DNA from: Blattabacterium cuenoti
GTDB taxonomy: Bacteria; Bacteroidota; Bacteroidia; Flavobacteriales; Blattabacteriaceae
Direction: 5' to 3'
Assembly (NCBI RefSeq): GCF_014252335.1
Contig: NZ_CP059218.1
Span: 236,165 to 300,164 of the forward strand
DNA: 64,000 nt
Shown: in pieces, positions 9,602-19,484 of the stretch
Layout: each line of letters opens with the position of its first letter
Numbering within the stretch: position 1 is the stretch's first letter
Translations under genes and position numbers: made by a program
The notes under the pieces: model-generated
The model's database searches: none
Seen by the model: only the letters and a program-made list of their open reading frames with translations
What the model was told of the DNA's origin: nothing

Positions 9602-10957
9602 ATGGAATATCAAGATATAGCTATTGGTCTAGATGTTGGTACTACGAAGATTGTAGCTATGGTAGGAAAAAAAAATGAATATAATAAAATTGAAATTTTA
9701 GGAATTGGAAGATCTAAAAGTATAGGAGTACATAGAGGAGTAGTTAACAATATTACTCAAACTATTGAATCAATTAGAGAAGCTGTAGATGAAGCGGAAC
9801 ATACTTCTGGATTAAAGATCAAAGAGGTTATTGTTGGTATTGCTGGTCAACATATTAGAAGTCTTCAACATAGTGATTATATCACTAGATTAGATTTTGA
9901 AAATGTTATTAATACAAAAGATATACAACAATTAATTGATCAGGTTCATAAACTCGTGATGCTTCCAGGAGAAGAAATAATTCATGTTCTTCCACAAGAA
10001 TATAAAGTGGATAGTCAAGCAGAAATTGGGGAACCCATTGGAATGTATGGAAATAGATTAGAAGCTAATTTTCATGTAGTAGTAGGTCAGATTTCTTCTA
10101 TTAGAAATATTGGTATATGTGTGAAAGCAGCTGGACTCAATTTAGCTGGTATGACTTTAGAACCTATAGCTTCTGCAGAAGCTGTTTTGAATACAGAAGA
10201 AAGAGAAGCAGGAGTTGCTTTAGTTGATATAGGTGGAGGGACTACTGATTTAGCTATATTTAAAGATAATATTATTCGTCATACTGCTGTAATTCCTTTT
10301 GGAGGAAATATGATAACTGAAAATATCAAAACAGATTGTTTCATTATTGAAAGACAAGCCGAATTATTAAAAGTAAAGTTTGGATCTGCTTGGCCAGGAG
10401 AAAATAAAGAAACAGAAATTGTTTGTATACCTGGATTAAGAGGAAGAGATCCTAAAGAAATTTCTTTAAAACGTCTTTCTAGAATTATTCATTCTAGAGT
10501 AAGTGAAATCTTGGAACAAGTTAATATAGAATTAAAAAATTATGGAAATGAAGAACACAAGAAAAGACTTATAGCAGGAATAGTTATGACAGGAGGGGGA
10601 TCACAATTAAAACATCTTCGTCCTTTAACAGAATATATTACAGGAATGGATGTACGTATTGGATATGCTAATGAACATATTTATGGATTAGGAAATGGAA
10701 TGATTAGTAATCCAGAATATGCTACATCTATAGGATTAGTAATTAGGGGATTGAAAAATAAAAATATTTTTAAATATTATACTACAGATACAGAAAGAGA
10801 AAAAACCCATCAGGTTTTAAAAAAAAATAAACATACTAAATTGTCTTCTTATAAATGGAATTTTAATAATAAAAATTCACAAAATCAAAATAAATCGAAA
10901 TCTTTTTTCGAAATTTGGGCAGATAAGTTTCGTCAAATACTGAATGATACAGAATAA
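9602..10957 (+). CDS. ftsA: Cell division protein FtsA
   Basis: Actin-like ATPase that tethers FtsZ to the membrane. The actin-fold nucleotide motifs are present: IGLDVGTTKIVAMVG at the N terminus, ALVDIGGGTTDLAIF at about residues 206-220 and GIVMTGGGSQL near residue 326. The C-terminal tail after a lysine- and asparagine-rich linker (FEIWADKFRQIL) fits the amphipathic membrane-targeting helix of FtsA. Length is 451 residues. It starts 4 bp after ftsQ and ends directly before ftsZ. Confidence 0.95.
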   Translation: MEYQDIAIGLDVGTTKIVAMVGKKNEYNKIEILGIGRSKSIGVHRGVVNNITQTIESIREAVDEAEHTSGLKIKEVIVGIAGQHIRSLQHSDYITRLDFENVINTKDIQQLIDQVHKLVMLPGEEIIHVLPQEYKVDSQAEIGEPIGMYGNRLEANFHVVVGQISSIRNIGICVKAAGLNLAGMTLEPIASAEAVLNTEEREAGVALVDIGGGTTDLAIFKDNIIRHTAVIPFGGNMITENIKTDCFIIERQAELLKVKFGSAWPGENKETEIVCIPGLRGRDPKEISLKRLSRIIHSRVSEILEQVNIELKNYGNEEHKKRLIAGIVMTGGGSQLKHLRPLTEYITGMDVRIGYANEHIYGLGNGMISNPEYATSIGLVIRGLKNKNIFKYYTTDTEREKTHQVLKKNKHTKLSSYKWNFNNKNSQNQNKSKSFFEIWADKFRQILNDTE

Positions 10958-10958
10958 G

Positions 10959-12353
10959 ATGAAAAAAGAACATTTTATCATACAAAAAACAGAAAATACA
11001 AATCAAAAAGACAATATTAATAAAACATTAGGGTTGAATAAAAATCGTTCTGCATCCATAAAGGTTATTGGAGTGGGAGGTGGTGGAAGTAATGCCTTGA
11101 GTTATATGTTTGAACAAGGAATTAACGGAGTTGATTTTATAGCGTGTAATACAGATTCTCAAGCTTTGCAAAATAATCCAGTACCTTTAAAAATTCAATT
11201 AGGTGCTTCTATTACAGAGGGATTAGGAGCTGGAGCAGATCCAGAAATTGGAGAAAAAGCTGCTCTAGAGAGTTTAGAAGAGATAAAAAATATTTTAGAT
11301 TCTAATACCAAAATGACTTTTATAACAGCTGGAATGGGAGGAGGAACAGGAACAGGGGCCGCACCAATTATTGCAGGAATTTCCAAAGAAAAAGGGATAC
11401 TCACTGTAGGTATAGTGACTATTCCGTTTCACTTTGAAGGACAAATGAGATTGCAACAAGCTCAAAAAGGAATAGAATCTTTAAGAAACAATGTAGATTC
11501 ATTGATTGTTATAAATAATGATAAATTAAGAGAATTATATGGAAATCTTGGATTTAAAGCAGGATTTGCTAAAGCTGATGAAGTATTAACTACTGCAGCA
11601 AAAGGAATTGCAGAAGTTATTACACATCATTATAAACAAAATATTGATTTACGAGATACCAGAACAGTATTAAAAGAAAGTGGAACTGCAATTATGGGAT
11701 CAGCTATTTCTATAGGAGAAAATAGAGCAAAAGAAGCAGTTATACAGGCATTGGATTCTCCTCTTTTAAATGATAATAAAATAACTGGAGCAAAAAATGT
11801 TCTTTTGCTAATAGTTTCAGGAAAAATTGAAATTACAATAGATGAAATAGGAATAATTAGTGATTATATTCAAGCAGAAGCTGGAAATAAAGCAAATATT
11901 ATTATGGGGTTAGGAGAAGATGAAAAATTAGAAGAAAGTATTTCCGTAACTATAGTAGCTACTGGATTTCCTACAGAAGTGCAAAGAGTTATTAATCATG
12001 AAGAAAAGAAAATATTTCATAAGTTAGAGGATAATAAAAAATTAAAAAAAGATGGAATACATCCTTATTCGAGAATCGATACGGAGCCATATAAACCTGG
12101 ATATTACAAACAAAGTACATCTGAAAATTTAGATACTTATTCTTTAGATAACAAAAAGGAATCTTTTTTTAATCATATGAATAATGTAACTAAGACTATG
12201 AATCCACATCAACAAAAAGAAATTAAGTCTTCTAAAACACAAAAACATAAAAAATACTTACTTGAAGATCATTTTGATCTTCCTATTGATATTCCTATTT
12301 ATTCTAATTCTAACGAAGACTTAAATAATCATAATAATAAAAATAAGAAATAA
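10959..12353 (+). CDS. ftsZ: Cell division GTPase FtsZ
   Basis: Tubulin homologue that forms the Z ring. The GGGGSN loop near the N terminus and the tubulin signature GGGTGTGAAP bind GTP. The NNDKLRELYG and T7-loop region (FAKADEVL) are conserved. The frame is open from an ATG at 10944 inside ftsA; the ATG at 10959, one base after the ftsA stop, is the better start. About 130 C-terminal residues form a polar, lysine- and asparagine-rich linker. It closes the division cluster. Confidence 0.96.
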   Translation: MKKEHFIIQKTENTNQKDNINKTLGLNKNRSASIKVIGVGGGGSNALSYMFEQGINGVDFIACNTDSQALQNNPVPLKIQLGASITEGLGAGADPEIGEKAALESLEEIKNILDSNTKMTFITAGMGGGTGTGAAPIIAGISKEKGILTVGIVTIPFHFEGQMRLQQAQKGIESLRNNVDSLIVINNDKLRELYGNLGFKAGFAKADEVLTTAAKGIAEVITHHYKQNIDLRDTRTVLKESGTAIMGSAISIGENRAKEAVIQALDSPLLNDNKITGAKNVLLLIVSGKIEITIDEIGIISDYIQAEAGNKANIIMGLGEDEKLEESISVTIVATGFPTEVQRVINHEEKKIFHKLEDNKKLKKDGIHPYSRIDTEPYKPGYYKQSTSENLDTYSLDNKKESFFNHMNNVTKTMNPHQQKEIKSSKTQKHKKYLLEDHFDLPIDIPIYSNSNEDLNNHNNKNKK

Positions 12354-12389
12354 AATTCGCATCATCAGAAATAAATAAGCAAGCATTAT

Positions 12390-13844
12390 ATGGAGAATTT
12401 TGGAATTCCAAAAGGAACTAGAGATTTGTCATCTATAGAGATTAAAAAAAGAAATTATTTAATTCAAATTATTCGAGACAAATTTGAGATGTTTGGGTTT
12501 TCTCCTATAGAAACTCCTTCTTTTGAAAATTTATCCACTCTGATGGAAAAATATGGAAAAGAAGGAGATTATTTAATATTTAAATTACTTCGTTCTGGCG
12601 AAATTTTAAAAAATAAACTTTTAAATTCTTTAAATAAGAACAATAAGTTGCATATCATTAATTCTATAATTGAAAAAATATCTAACAAGGGATTAAGATA
12701 TGACTTAACAGTTCCCTTTGTTCGTTATGTATCTATGCATAGAAATGAAATAACTTTTCCTTTTAAACGATATCAAATACAACCTGTATGGAGAGCTGAT
12801 AATCCACAACAAGGAAGGTTTAGAGAATTTTATCAATGTGATGCAGATATGATAGGATCTCAATCGGTTTCTTCATTATGGCAAGAAATTGATTTTTTCA
12901 AATTATGTGATGATATTTTTAATGCATTAAATTTTTCTGTGATTATTAATGTTAACCATATAGATATTTTAAAAGGATTGGCAGAAATATCTGGTATAGA
13001 AAATCATCTCTGGAAATATTTTATTGCTTCTTTAGATAAATGGAAAAAAATGGGGAAAGATGTAGTCAAACAAGAAATGATACAACAAGGAATTTCGTAT
13101 AAGTCTTTTGACAAGATCTCTAGTTTTTTTGATATTCAAGAACATTTTGACAAAAAAATAGAGATTCTCATCAACGCTTTGAAATATTCCAAAACAGGAA
13201 TCAAAGGAGTGAAAGATATTAGTTTTATATTTAAAAATATGAATAATTTTTCTTTAAAAAAGATAAAATTAAAATGGGATATTTCTTTATCCAGAGGAAT
13301 GAATTATTATACAGGAACTATATTTGAAATCACAGCTAAAGATATTATAAAAAAACAAAATGATGTAGTAAAATATCAACAATCTATCGGAGGTGGAGGG
13401 AGATATGATAAATTATCTAGTTATTTTGGAATGAAAAATTTTTCTGGTATAGGAATTTCTTTTGGATTAGATAGAATATATATATATATGGAAAACAACA
13501 ATTTATTTTATATAATGAATAATTGCCAATTTCCATCAAAAGTATTATTTATTAATTTTGGAGAAAGAGAAGTTATATATGCATATCGTATGATCAGTAG
13601 TTTAAGAGATCATGGAATATCTACTCAATTATATCCTAATGCAATCAGTATCAAAAAACAATTTTTGTATGCTGACAAAAATAATATACCATTTACCATT
13701 AGTATAGGAACAAAAGAGATAGAAAATAAAAAAATAAAAGTCAAAAATATAAACAATAGAATTGAAATAGAATATGATAATTTACAAAATGTAATTAAAC
13801 ATTTAACTTCTTATTTTAAATCAAATGCTAGTTTATTTGTTTAA
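12390..13844 (+). CDS. hisS: Histidyl-tRNA synthetase
   Basis: Class II aminoacyl-tRNA synthetase charging tRNA-His, whose gene lies at 31623. Motifs seen: GTRDLSS at the N terminus, RYDLTVPFVRYV, the motif 2 region with PQQGRFREFYQCD, the histidine-binding GGGGRYDKL segment and the motif 3 region SFGLDRIYIY. The C-terminal anticodon-binding domain follows (SKVLFINFG onward). At 484 residues it is slightly long because of lysine- and asparagine-rich insertions near residues 70-95. It sits 36 bp after ftsZ on the same strand. Confidence 0.95.
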   Translation: MENFGIPKGTRDLSSIEIKKRNYLIQIIRDKFEMFGFSPIETPSFENLSTLMEKYGKEGDYLIFKLLRSGEILKNKLLNSLNKNNKLHIINSIIEKISNKGLRYDLTVPFVRYVSMHRNEITFPFKRYQIQPVWRADNPQQGRFREFYQCDADMIGSQSVSSLWQEIDFFKLCDDIFNALNFSVIINVNHIDILKGLAEISGIENHLWKYFIASLDKWKKMGKDVVKQEMIQQGISYKSFDKISSFFDIQEHFDKKIEILINALKYSKTGIKGVKDISFIFKNMNNFSLKKIKLKWDISLSRGMNYYTGTIFEITAKDIIKKQNDVVKYQQSIGGGGRYDKLSSYFGMKNFSGIGISFGLDRIYIYMENNNLFYIMNNCQFPSKVLFINFGEREVIYAYRMISSLRDHGISTQLYPNAISIKKQFLYADKNNIPFTISIGTKEIENKKIKVKNINNRIEIEYDNLQNVIKHLTSYFKSNASLFV

Positions 13845-13975
13845 GGTTGAAAATATTATAACATACTATCTATTTATTTAATCTACTACAAAAATTAATG
13901 ATTAATTCTTATAGAGAGTATCGTAATAGTTAGTATATAATGATTTTATGTTGTCTACGTGATATTGATATCTAT

Positions 13976-14665
13976 CTATTTATCTATAATATAAACTAAA
14001 TAATGATCATCTATTTTTCTATAAAAAGCATAAAATTTTTTACTATAGGATTCCTTGATTACCCAACAAGATATAGAAGAAGTTTTATAATTTGTATCTA
14101 TGCAAAAAGGAGATACTTTATAATGATCTAAAAAACTATAAAATTTTCCTCCCTCTAATTTATATAAACTTTCTTTAATTCCCCATATAATATGCAAATA
14201 ATCTTCTTCATAATTAGGATTAATAAAAATTGATTCATCTTCTCTCAAAAACTTTTTCTTAATTTTAAATATTTTTTTGTCTTTTCTCAATTTTTCTATA
14301 TCTATACCTATATGATATGAACTAACAGCTATAGCAATCTTCTCAAAAGAATGACTAAATGAAATATTTTTTTGTTCATTTTCAATAAATGGTTTTCTTT
14401 TATGATTATAAAAAATATTATTATTAATGCCTATATATTTTAGGGCATAACGTATACCTAAATATTCTTTTTTTCTTTTTTCAGATAAAGAAACAAAATG
14501 TTGTTTTTCTTTATCTGAAAGAATTACAGGTTCTAAATAATTGTGTTTTAAATATTCCCATTTAAAAACAATAATTTGTGTGTGTAATGTACGAATATTA
14601 TCCATGTACATGAAAAAAATATGTCTGAATTTTTTATTTTTATTTAATTTTAAACTACTATTCAT
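13976..14665 (-). CDS. 4'-phosphopantetheinyl transferase superfamily protein
   Basis: Sfp-type enzyme expected to attach phosphopantetheine from coenzyme A to a serine of acyl carrier protein. Two diagnostic motifs are visible: IGIDIEKLRK at about residues 119-128 (the GxDxE metal site) and WGIKESLYK at 161-169 (the WxxKEA-like site). Length is 229 residues. The start is uncertain: ATG codons at residues 19 and 21 are alternatives, and the basic N terminus may not be translated. With fabI elsewhere in the window it fits fatty-acid synthesis; the exact carrier protein is inferred. Confidence 0.82.
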   Translation of the reverse strand: MNSSLKLNKNKKFRHIFFMYMDNIRTLHTQIIVFKWEYLKHNYLEPVILSDKEKQHFVSLSEKRKKEYLGIRYALKYIGINNNIFYNHKRKPFIENEQKNISFSHSFEKIAIAVSSYHIGIDIEKLRKDKKIFKIKKKFLREDESIFINPNYEEDYLHIIWGIKESLYKLEGGKFYSFLDHYKVSPFCIDTNYKTSSISCWVIKESYSKKFYAFYRKIDDHYLVYIIDK

Positions 14666-14692
14666 TACTATACTATTTTTTATAATAATAAA

Positions 14693-15754
14693 ATGAGTGA
14701 TTTTATTTCACAAAAACAACAAATTATAAAAGCATTAGAAACTGTTTTTATAGATAACAATAAACAAAATATTATTCAGTCTGGAATGGTTGAAAAAATA
14801 GATATTGATGAAAATGAAATTATTATTTTCATAAAACTATATCATCCAACAATGCATGTCAAACAAAAATTGAAAGAAAATATTTTTAAAACTATAGACA
14901 TCTATAATAACAATATAAAACAAAAAGTGCGATTACAAATTGCAAAAAAATTAAATTATAATAGAAATAATAATAAAAAAATTCATGGTATCAAACATAT
15001 TATAGCAATAGCTTCTGGAAAGGGTGGAGTTGGAAAATCTATGGTCTCTACTAATATTTCTGTCACGTTAGCAAACATGGGATTTAACGTAGGGTTATTG
15101 GATGCCGATATTTATGGCCCGTCTATTCCGATTTTGTTTAATATAAAAGAAAAAGATGTCTATTCTGGTAGAATTACAAAAAAAGAAGGTACTGAAAGTT
15201 ATATACTGAAACCTATTGTAAAAAATAAAGTACATATTCAATCTATAGGATTTTTTTCTAAATCTGGACAGGCTATCGTTTGGAGAGGGCCAATGGCTAG
15301 TAAAGCATTACATCAATTAATTCATGAAACTGAATGGGGATATTTAGATTTTTTAATTATTGATCTTCCACCTGGAACAAGTGATATACACTTATCTATT
15401 TTACAATATTTATCTATGACTGGCGTGGTTATGGTCAGTACACCACAAAAATTATCATTATCAGATGTTCATAGATCTATTGGTATGTTTCGTATTAATA
15501 CCATATATGTTCCTATAATAGGAATTATAGAAAATATGTCTTTGATTGACACAAGTAAAGATTTATGTGAAACAAATAAAAATACAGTAAAAGAATTTTC
15601 TATCAAATTCGATTTATTTTTTTTAGGAAAGATACCAATGCTTAAAGAAATTCAAGAATATTCTGATTTAGGCATTCCAGTTGTTTTAAAACATTACACA
15701 ATTCAACAAATTTTTTTGAAAATTACAAAAAATATTATAAGTAAATTATCTTAA
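14693..15754 (+). CDS. Mrp/NBP35-family Fe-S cluster carrier ATPase
   Basis: P-loop ATPase of the Mrp/ApbC family, thought to carry and deliver iron-sulfur clusters in the cytoplasm. A short N-terminal domain of the DUF59 type covers about residues 1-90. It is followed by a deviant Walker A, ASGKGGVGKS, at about 107-116, then DADIYGPSIP and DLPPGTSD. No C-terminal CxxC pair is visible (the region reads LIDTSKDLCET); I believe many Bacteroidota Mrp proteins also lack it. The gene diverges from the phosphopantetheinyl transferase with 27 bp between starts. Confidence 0.88.
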   Translation: MSDFISQKQQIIKALETVFIDNNKQNIIQSGMVEKIDIDENEIIIFIKLYHPTMHVKQKLKENIFKTIDIYNNNIKQKVRLQIAKKLNYNRNNNKKIHGIKHIIAIASGKGGVGKSMVSTNISVTLANMGFNVGLLDADIYGPSIPILFNIKEKDVYSGRITKKEGTESYILKPIVKNKVHIQSIGFFSKSGQAIVWRGPMASKALHQLIHETEWGYLDFLIIDLPPGTSDIHLSILQYLSMTGVVMVSTPQKLSLSDVHRSIGMFRINTIYVPIIGIIENMSLIDTSKDLCETNKNTVKEFSIKFDLFFLGKIPMLKEIQEYSDLGIPVVLKHYTIQQIFLKITKNIISKLS

Positions 15755-15808
15755 TTATTTGCCACATCTTATATCACCAATAAATATAATGAAAATTTAT
15801 TTATATAA

Positions 15809-16849
15809 TTATTTTATTATATCTACTTCTAATGATAATGTGATATTAAATTTGGTTTTTATATTTTGTATTATTTCTTTTGAAAAACAGTATATTTCTT
15901 TTCCACTAGCGTTTCCATAATTGACTAAAATTATGGGTTGTTTTTCATATGATCCTACATTACCAATTTTTTTCCCTTTCCACCCAATTATTTCAATCAA
16001 TGAACTTGCAGATACTTTTGTTTGTTGTTTCGAAAATGTAATACCTTTTATAGTTGGATATTGATCTTTTAATTTATTAAACTTTAATTTATCAATAATA
16101 GGATTTTTGAAAAAACTTCCTGCATTTCCTATTTCTTTTGGATTTGGAAGTTTTCTTGTTCTTATATTATAGATAGCTAGGCTTAAATCGTTAATAGTAG
16201 GTCGTTTAATTTTCATATTTTCTAATTCTTGTTGAACTTCAAGATAAGAAGTATTTATATTATGATATTTTGTTCTTAATAAAAAAGAAACAGATACTAT
16301 AAGGAATTGATTTATAGAATATTTAGTATGCTGCTTAAAAAAAGAAGAACGGTATTTTAGTTTACATTCATTTTTTGAAAAAATTATAAATTTCTTTTGA
16401 TTGATTTCATATACTTTAACTTCCAATAATACATCTTTTATTTCTGTTCCATATGCTCCAATATTTTGTATTGGAGCTGCTCCAACAGTTCCAGGAATAT
16501 GAGATAAATTTTCTAAACCACTAAATCCTTTTTTTATTGTCCAACTAACCAAATCATTCCAATTTTCGCCACCGTAAGCTTTAACAATAACTTTATTGTT
16601 TTTTTCATATATTACTTTTTTTCCGGATATTCCCATTTTTACTAAAATGCCAGGATAATAATTATTTATAAATAATATGTTGCTCCCATTTCCTAAAAAA
16701 AGTTTTGGTATTTTTGGATATAAATTGCCTAATCTATGTAAATTATGTAGATCTTTTATATTTTGAATAGTTAAAAAGTAATGTGCATATACCATTATGC
16801 CAAATGTATTCAGTTTTTGAATACAAAAATTCTTTTTTAGAATAGACAT
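15809..16849 (-). CDS. murB: UDP-N-acetylenolpyruvoylglucosamine reductase
   Basis: FAD- and NADPH-dependent enzyme that makes UDP-MurNAc in the cytoplasm. The LNTFGI motif at the N terminus, LGNGSN in the FAD-binding region, IPGTVGAAPIQNIGAYG and the late GNAGSFFKNP segment (active-site serine) identify it. The frame is open further upstream to 16927. I place the start at the ATG at 16849 because MurB proteins begin only about ten residues before NTFG; the upstream codons are hydrophobic and unlike the family. It is separate from the division cluster, converging on mrp. Confidence 0.94.
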   Translation of the reverse strand: MSILKKNFCIQKLNTFGIMVYAHYFLTIQNIKDLHNLHRLGNLYPKIPKLFLGNGSNILFINNYYPGILVKMGISGKKVIYEKNNKVIVKAYGGENWNDLVSWTIKKGFSGLENLSHIPGTVGAAPIQNIGAYGTEIKDVLLEVKVYEINQKKFIIFSKNECKLKYRSSFFKQHTKYSINQFLIVSVSFLLRTKYHNINTSYLEVQQELENMKIKRPTINDLSLAIYNIRTRKLPNPKEIGNAGSFFKNPIIDKLKFNKLKDQYPTIKGITFSKQQTKVSASSLIEIIGWKGKKIGNVGSYEKQPIILVNYGNASGKEIYCFSKEIIQNIKTKFNITLSLEVDIIK

Positions 16850-16943
16850 ACATAACATAGACAAACACAAAGATAATAAATACATGTACAATTTTGTGCA
16901 TAAGTATTGTATGATTAAATTTATCATTTAAATATAATATAAT

Positions 16944-17213
16944 ATGAAAAAAAATGGAAATTTTATTTTTGGAGTCATTTTTGGTTCTTTAGCAGTACTA
17001 ATATTAAGTAAATTTTTTTCATCAAAATCAAAAGAAGATAAAATGATAAATATGTTTGGAGAAACAACGGAAAAAATAAAAGAAAATTTTAAAGACTTGG
17101 TCAAAAATTTTGGAAAAATAGTTAAAGAAATGAAATCTAATTTGGAACATAATAAATGTAATAAAAATCAAACAGACAAAATAGATCAAGTAGAGGAGGA
17201 ATTGGGAACATAG
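16944..17213 (+). CDS. YtxH-like small membrane protein
   Basis: 89-residue protein with one N-terminal hydrophobic segment (about residues 7-24, FIFGVIFGSLAVLILSKFF) followed by a charged, lysine- and glutamate-rich helix. This is the layout of YtxH-domain proteins, whose function is poorly known. It is followed 26 bp later by a holin-like membrane protein. I recall the same pair in flavobacteria, which supports a shared envelope role; this is inference. Confidence 0.62.
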   Translation: MKKNGNFIFGVIFGSLAVLILSKFFSSKSKEDKMINMFGETTEKIKENFKDLVKNFGKIVKEMKSNLEHNKCNKNQTDKIDQVEEELGT

Positions 17214-17239
17214 ATCCATTTTATTATTGATTACATAAT

Positions 17240-17557
17240 ATGTTTTTTTTTATTAAAAATTTCTTAATAAAAAAAATTTCATCCTTTAAAAAGGAAATGG
17301 TTAGATGGATAATTAACATTATAACAGAAATTTTTATTAGTTGTTTTTTTATTATACTTTTTATAATTATTTTATTTATAGGTAGTATTTTACTGTCTTT
17401 TATTTTATCTTATTATTTTAATAACTATATTTTGGGTTTTGGTTTAGTTGTAATTGTTTATTTTTTTATTTTATTTTTTACATTTCTTGTTTTCAAAAAT
17501 CTTATTCGATTCTTCATTAAGAATTCACTACAAAAAATGTTTGATAAATATAATTAA
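17240..17557 (+). CDS. Small two-helix membrane protein, holin-X-like
   Basis: 105-residue protein with a short amphipathic basic start, two long hydrophobic segments (about residues 28-56 and 62-85) and a basic tail. The layout and its place directly after a YtxH-like gene match the 'phage holin family' (actinobacterial holin-X type) proteins common in Bacteroidota. No phage genes are near, so a lytic role is unlikely. I cannot assign a function beyond membrane protein. Confidence 0.55.
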   Translation: MFFFIKNFLIKKISSFKKEMVRWIINIITEIFISCFFIILFIIILFIGSILLSFILSYYFNNYILGFGLVVIVYFFILFFTFLVFKNLIRFFIKNSLQKMFDKYN

Positions 17558-17563
17558 ATTTTT

Positions 17564-18352
17564 ATGAACAAATTTCACATTATTTATGGAATTCATCCAT
17601 TAATAGAAGCTATTAAAGAAAAACAAATTATAAAAAAATTATTTATAAAAAAAGAAATGAATATAAAAATAGGAGATAATTATAAACAATTACTATCCTT
17701 GTCAAAAAAAATGAATATTCCTGTACATTTTGTTTCTAAACATCGATTTGATCATGATCAATTAAAATATAAAAACCATCAAGGAGTTTTTGCCTTTTTA
17801 TCCCCTATAAAAACTTTTCATATAAAAAACTTACTACCAATATTTTATAAACAACAAAAAAATCCACTATTGCTAGTTTTAGATCGCATTACAGACGTAA
17901 AAAATTTTGGATCTATTATTCGTACTGCAGCTTGTGCAGGTGTACATTCTATTATTATTCCAAATAAATCTACAGCAAGGATTAATTCAGATTCTATCAA
18001 AACTTCTTCAGGGGCGTTATTCAAAATTCCAATATGTAAAGAAAATAACATTCAAACAACTATCAGATATTTAATTCAATCTGGATTAAAAATTATATCT
18101 GCAACAGAAAAATCTGATGTTTCTTGGTATAAAATAGACTTATCTGGTCCGACCGCTATCATACTTGGAAATGAAGAAAATGGTATTTCTAGCAAATATT
18201 TAAAGTTATCTTCATATAAAGTAAAAATTCCATTATCAAAACATGGTATATCTTCTTTGAATGTTTCCGTAGTTTGTGGAATTTTATTGTATGAAGTTTT
18301 TAGACAAAGACAATTAAAAATAATCCCTATTCCAAAAGCAAATCCTGAGTAA
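17564..18352 (+). CDS. rlmB: SpoU-family rRNA 2'-O-methyltransferase (RlmB type)
   Basis: SPOUT methyltransferase expected to modify the ribose of G2251 in 23S rRNA. An N-terminal substrate-binding domain (IIYGIHPLIEAI) is followed by the three SpoU motifs: DRITDVKNFGSIIRTA near residue 107, ILGNEENGIS near 203 and IPLSKHGISSLNVSVV near 223. The last nine codons (IPIPKANPE) and the stop do not belong to the family. They lie in a 64-bp copy of antisense pheS sequence (18323-18386), so the natural 3' end has been replaced. The catalytic core is complete, so activity is probably kept. Confidence 0.9.
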   Translation: MNKFHIIYGIHPLIEAIKEKQIIKKLFIKKEMNIKIGDNYKQLLSLSKKMNIPVHFVSKHRFDHDQLKYKNHQGVFAFLSPIKTFHIKNLLPIFYKQQKNPLLLVLDRITDVKNFGSIIRTAACAGVHSIIIPNKSTARINSDSIKTSSGALFKIPICKENNIQTTIRYLIQSGLKIISATEKSDVSWYKIDLSGPTAIILGNEENGISSKYLKLSSYKVKIPLSKHGISSLNVSVVCGILLYEVFRQRQLKIIPIPKANPE

Positions 18353-18386
18353 ATTTCTGAATCAATATTTACGTTTTTTCATACTT
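18323..18386 (+). repeat. 64-bp copy of pheS sequence at the 3' end of rlmB (copy A)
   Basis: Positions 18323-18386 match 18502-18565 base for base except one position (18380 C against 18559 A), in direct orientation 179 bp apart. The flanks differ on both sides. Copy A supplies the last nine codons and stop of rlmB. Copy B lies inside pheS, where it encodes conserved [11 protein letters not shown] residues on the minus strand, so B is the source and A the duplicate. Confidence 0.95.
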
Positions 18387-18404
18387 ATAAAAATCATATT
18401 TAAT

Positions 18405-19394
18405 CTAAAACTCAGATTGAAAGTGCCGTAAAAAATTCATATCATTCTCAAAATAAATTCTTATATCATTAATTTTATAAATTAATATAGAAAGTCTTTC
18501 GATCCCTATTCCAAAAGCAAATCCTGAGTAAATTTCTGAATCAATATTTACGTTTTTTAATACTTTTGGATCTATCATACCACAACCCATAATTTCTATC
18601 CAACCCATTGTTTTTCCAAAATATATGTCCACTTCTGCACTTGGTTCTGTAAATGGAAAATATGAAGGGCGAAATCTGACTTTAGTTATATCACCAAAAA
18701 TAGAATGTATTAAATATAGAATAGTTTGTTTTAAATCTAAAAAAGTTACTTTTTTATCGATATAAAATCCTTCCGCTTGGTGAAACATAAAATGAGAATG
18801 AGTAGAGATTGTCTCATTTCTATATACTTTTCCTAAAGATATTATTCTAAAAGGTGGAACATGTTTTTTCATATATCGTATTTGTACAGAAGATGTATGT
18901 GTTCTCAGTAAACTATCTGTATTGTTATATAGAAAAAAAGTGTCTTGCATTTCTCTAGATGGATGTTCTGGTGGAATATTTAAAGCAGTAAAATTATGCC
19001 AATCATCTTCTATTTCAGGACCTTCTACAACAGAAAATCCAATTTTAGAAAATAATTCTATAATTCTATGTATTAAAATAGAGATAGGATGCATCGATCC
19101 AATTTCTTTATATATACCTGGTAAAGTTGGATCAAAATGAGGTATATTTTTTTGTTGTTTTAATTTTTTTAATTGTATTTTTTCTGTTACCTGTTTTTTT
19201 AAATTATTAATAATTTTTCCAAAATACTTTTTGTCTTGAATAGAAAATTTTTTTAATTCTTTAAATAAAAAAGTTAAAATACCATTTTTTTTTCCTAAGA
19301 ATTTAATTCTAAATGATTCTAATTCATAATCACTTGTGGCATCAAAGACTTTTATTTCTTCTTTTATTTTTTCTATTTTTTGTTGTATATCCAT
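18405..19394 (-). CDS. pheS: Phenylalanyl-tRNA synthetase alpha subunit
   Basis: Catalytic alpha subunit of the heterotetrameric class II PheRS. An N-terminal coiled coil (about residues 1-85) binds tRNA. The catalytic domain follows with [31 protein letters not shown], the motif 2 region [33 protein letters not shown] and the motif 3 FGIGIERL. Length of 329 residues is normal. The pheT partner is not in this window. Its C-terminal coding region donated the duplicated segment found in rlmB. Confidence 0.95.
   Translation of the reverse strand: MDIQQKIEKIKEEIKVFDATSDYELESFRIKFLGKKNGILTFLFKELKKFSIQDKKYFGKIINNLKKQVTEKIQLKKLKQQKNIPHFDPTLPGIYKEIGSMHPISILIHRIIELFSKIGFSVVEGPEIEDDWHNFTALNIPPEHPSREMQDTFFLYNNTDSLLRTHTSSVQIRYMKKHVPPFRIISLGKVYRNETISTHSHFMFHQAEGFYIDKKVTFLDLKQTILYLIHSIFGDITKVRFRPSYFPFTEPSAEVDIYFGKTMGWIEIMGCGMIDPKVLKNVNIDSEIYSGFAFGIGIERLSILIYKINDIRIYFENDMNFLRHFQSEF
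18502..18565 (+). repeat. Source copy inside pheS of the 64-bp repeat (copy B)
   Basis: This segment encodes, on the minus strand, the C-terminal class II motif 3 region of pheS and so is under protein constraint. It is the parent of the near-identical stretch at 18323-18386. Confidence 0.93.
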
Positions 19395-19484
19395 ACATAC
19401 ATAAATATTATTTGATACAAATTGCGAAATATTATATTATATCAAAATTTTTGAATTTATATTTATTTATGATTTTTTTTAAAA

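Noticed and set aside
16850-16927. N-terminal extension of murB with hydrophobic residues
   Set aside because: MurB is cytoplasmic and starts about ten residues before NTFG. The upstream codons look like open AT-rich spacer, so the ATG at 16849 was chosen.
17240-17557. Phage lysis gene, because of the holin-like layout
   Set aside because: No endolysin, capsid, integrase or other phage genes are nearby, and holin-X-type proteins occur as ordinary chromosomal genes in Bacteroidota.
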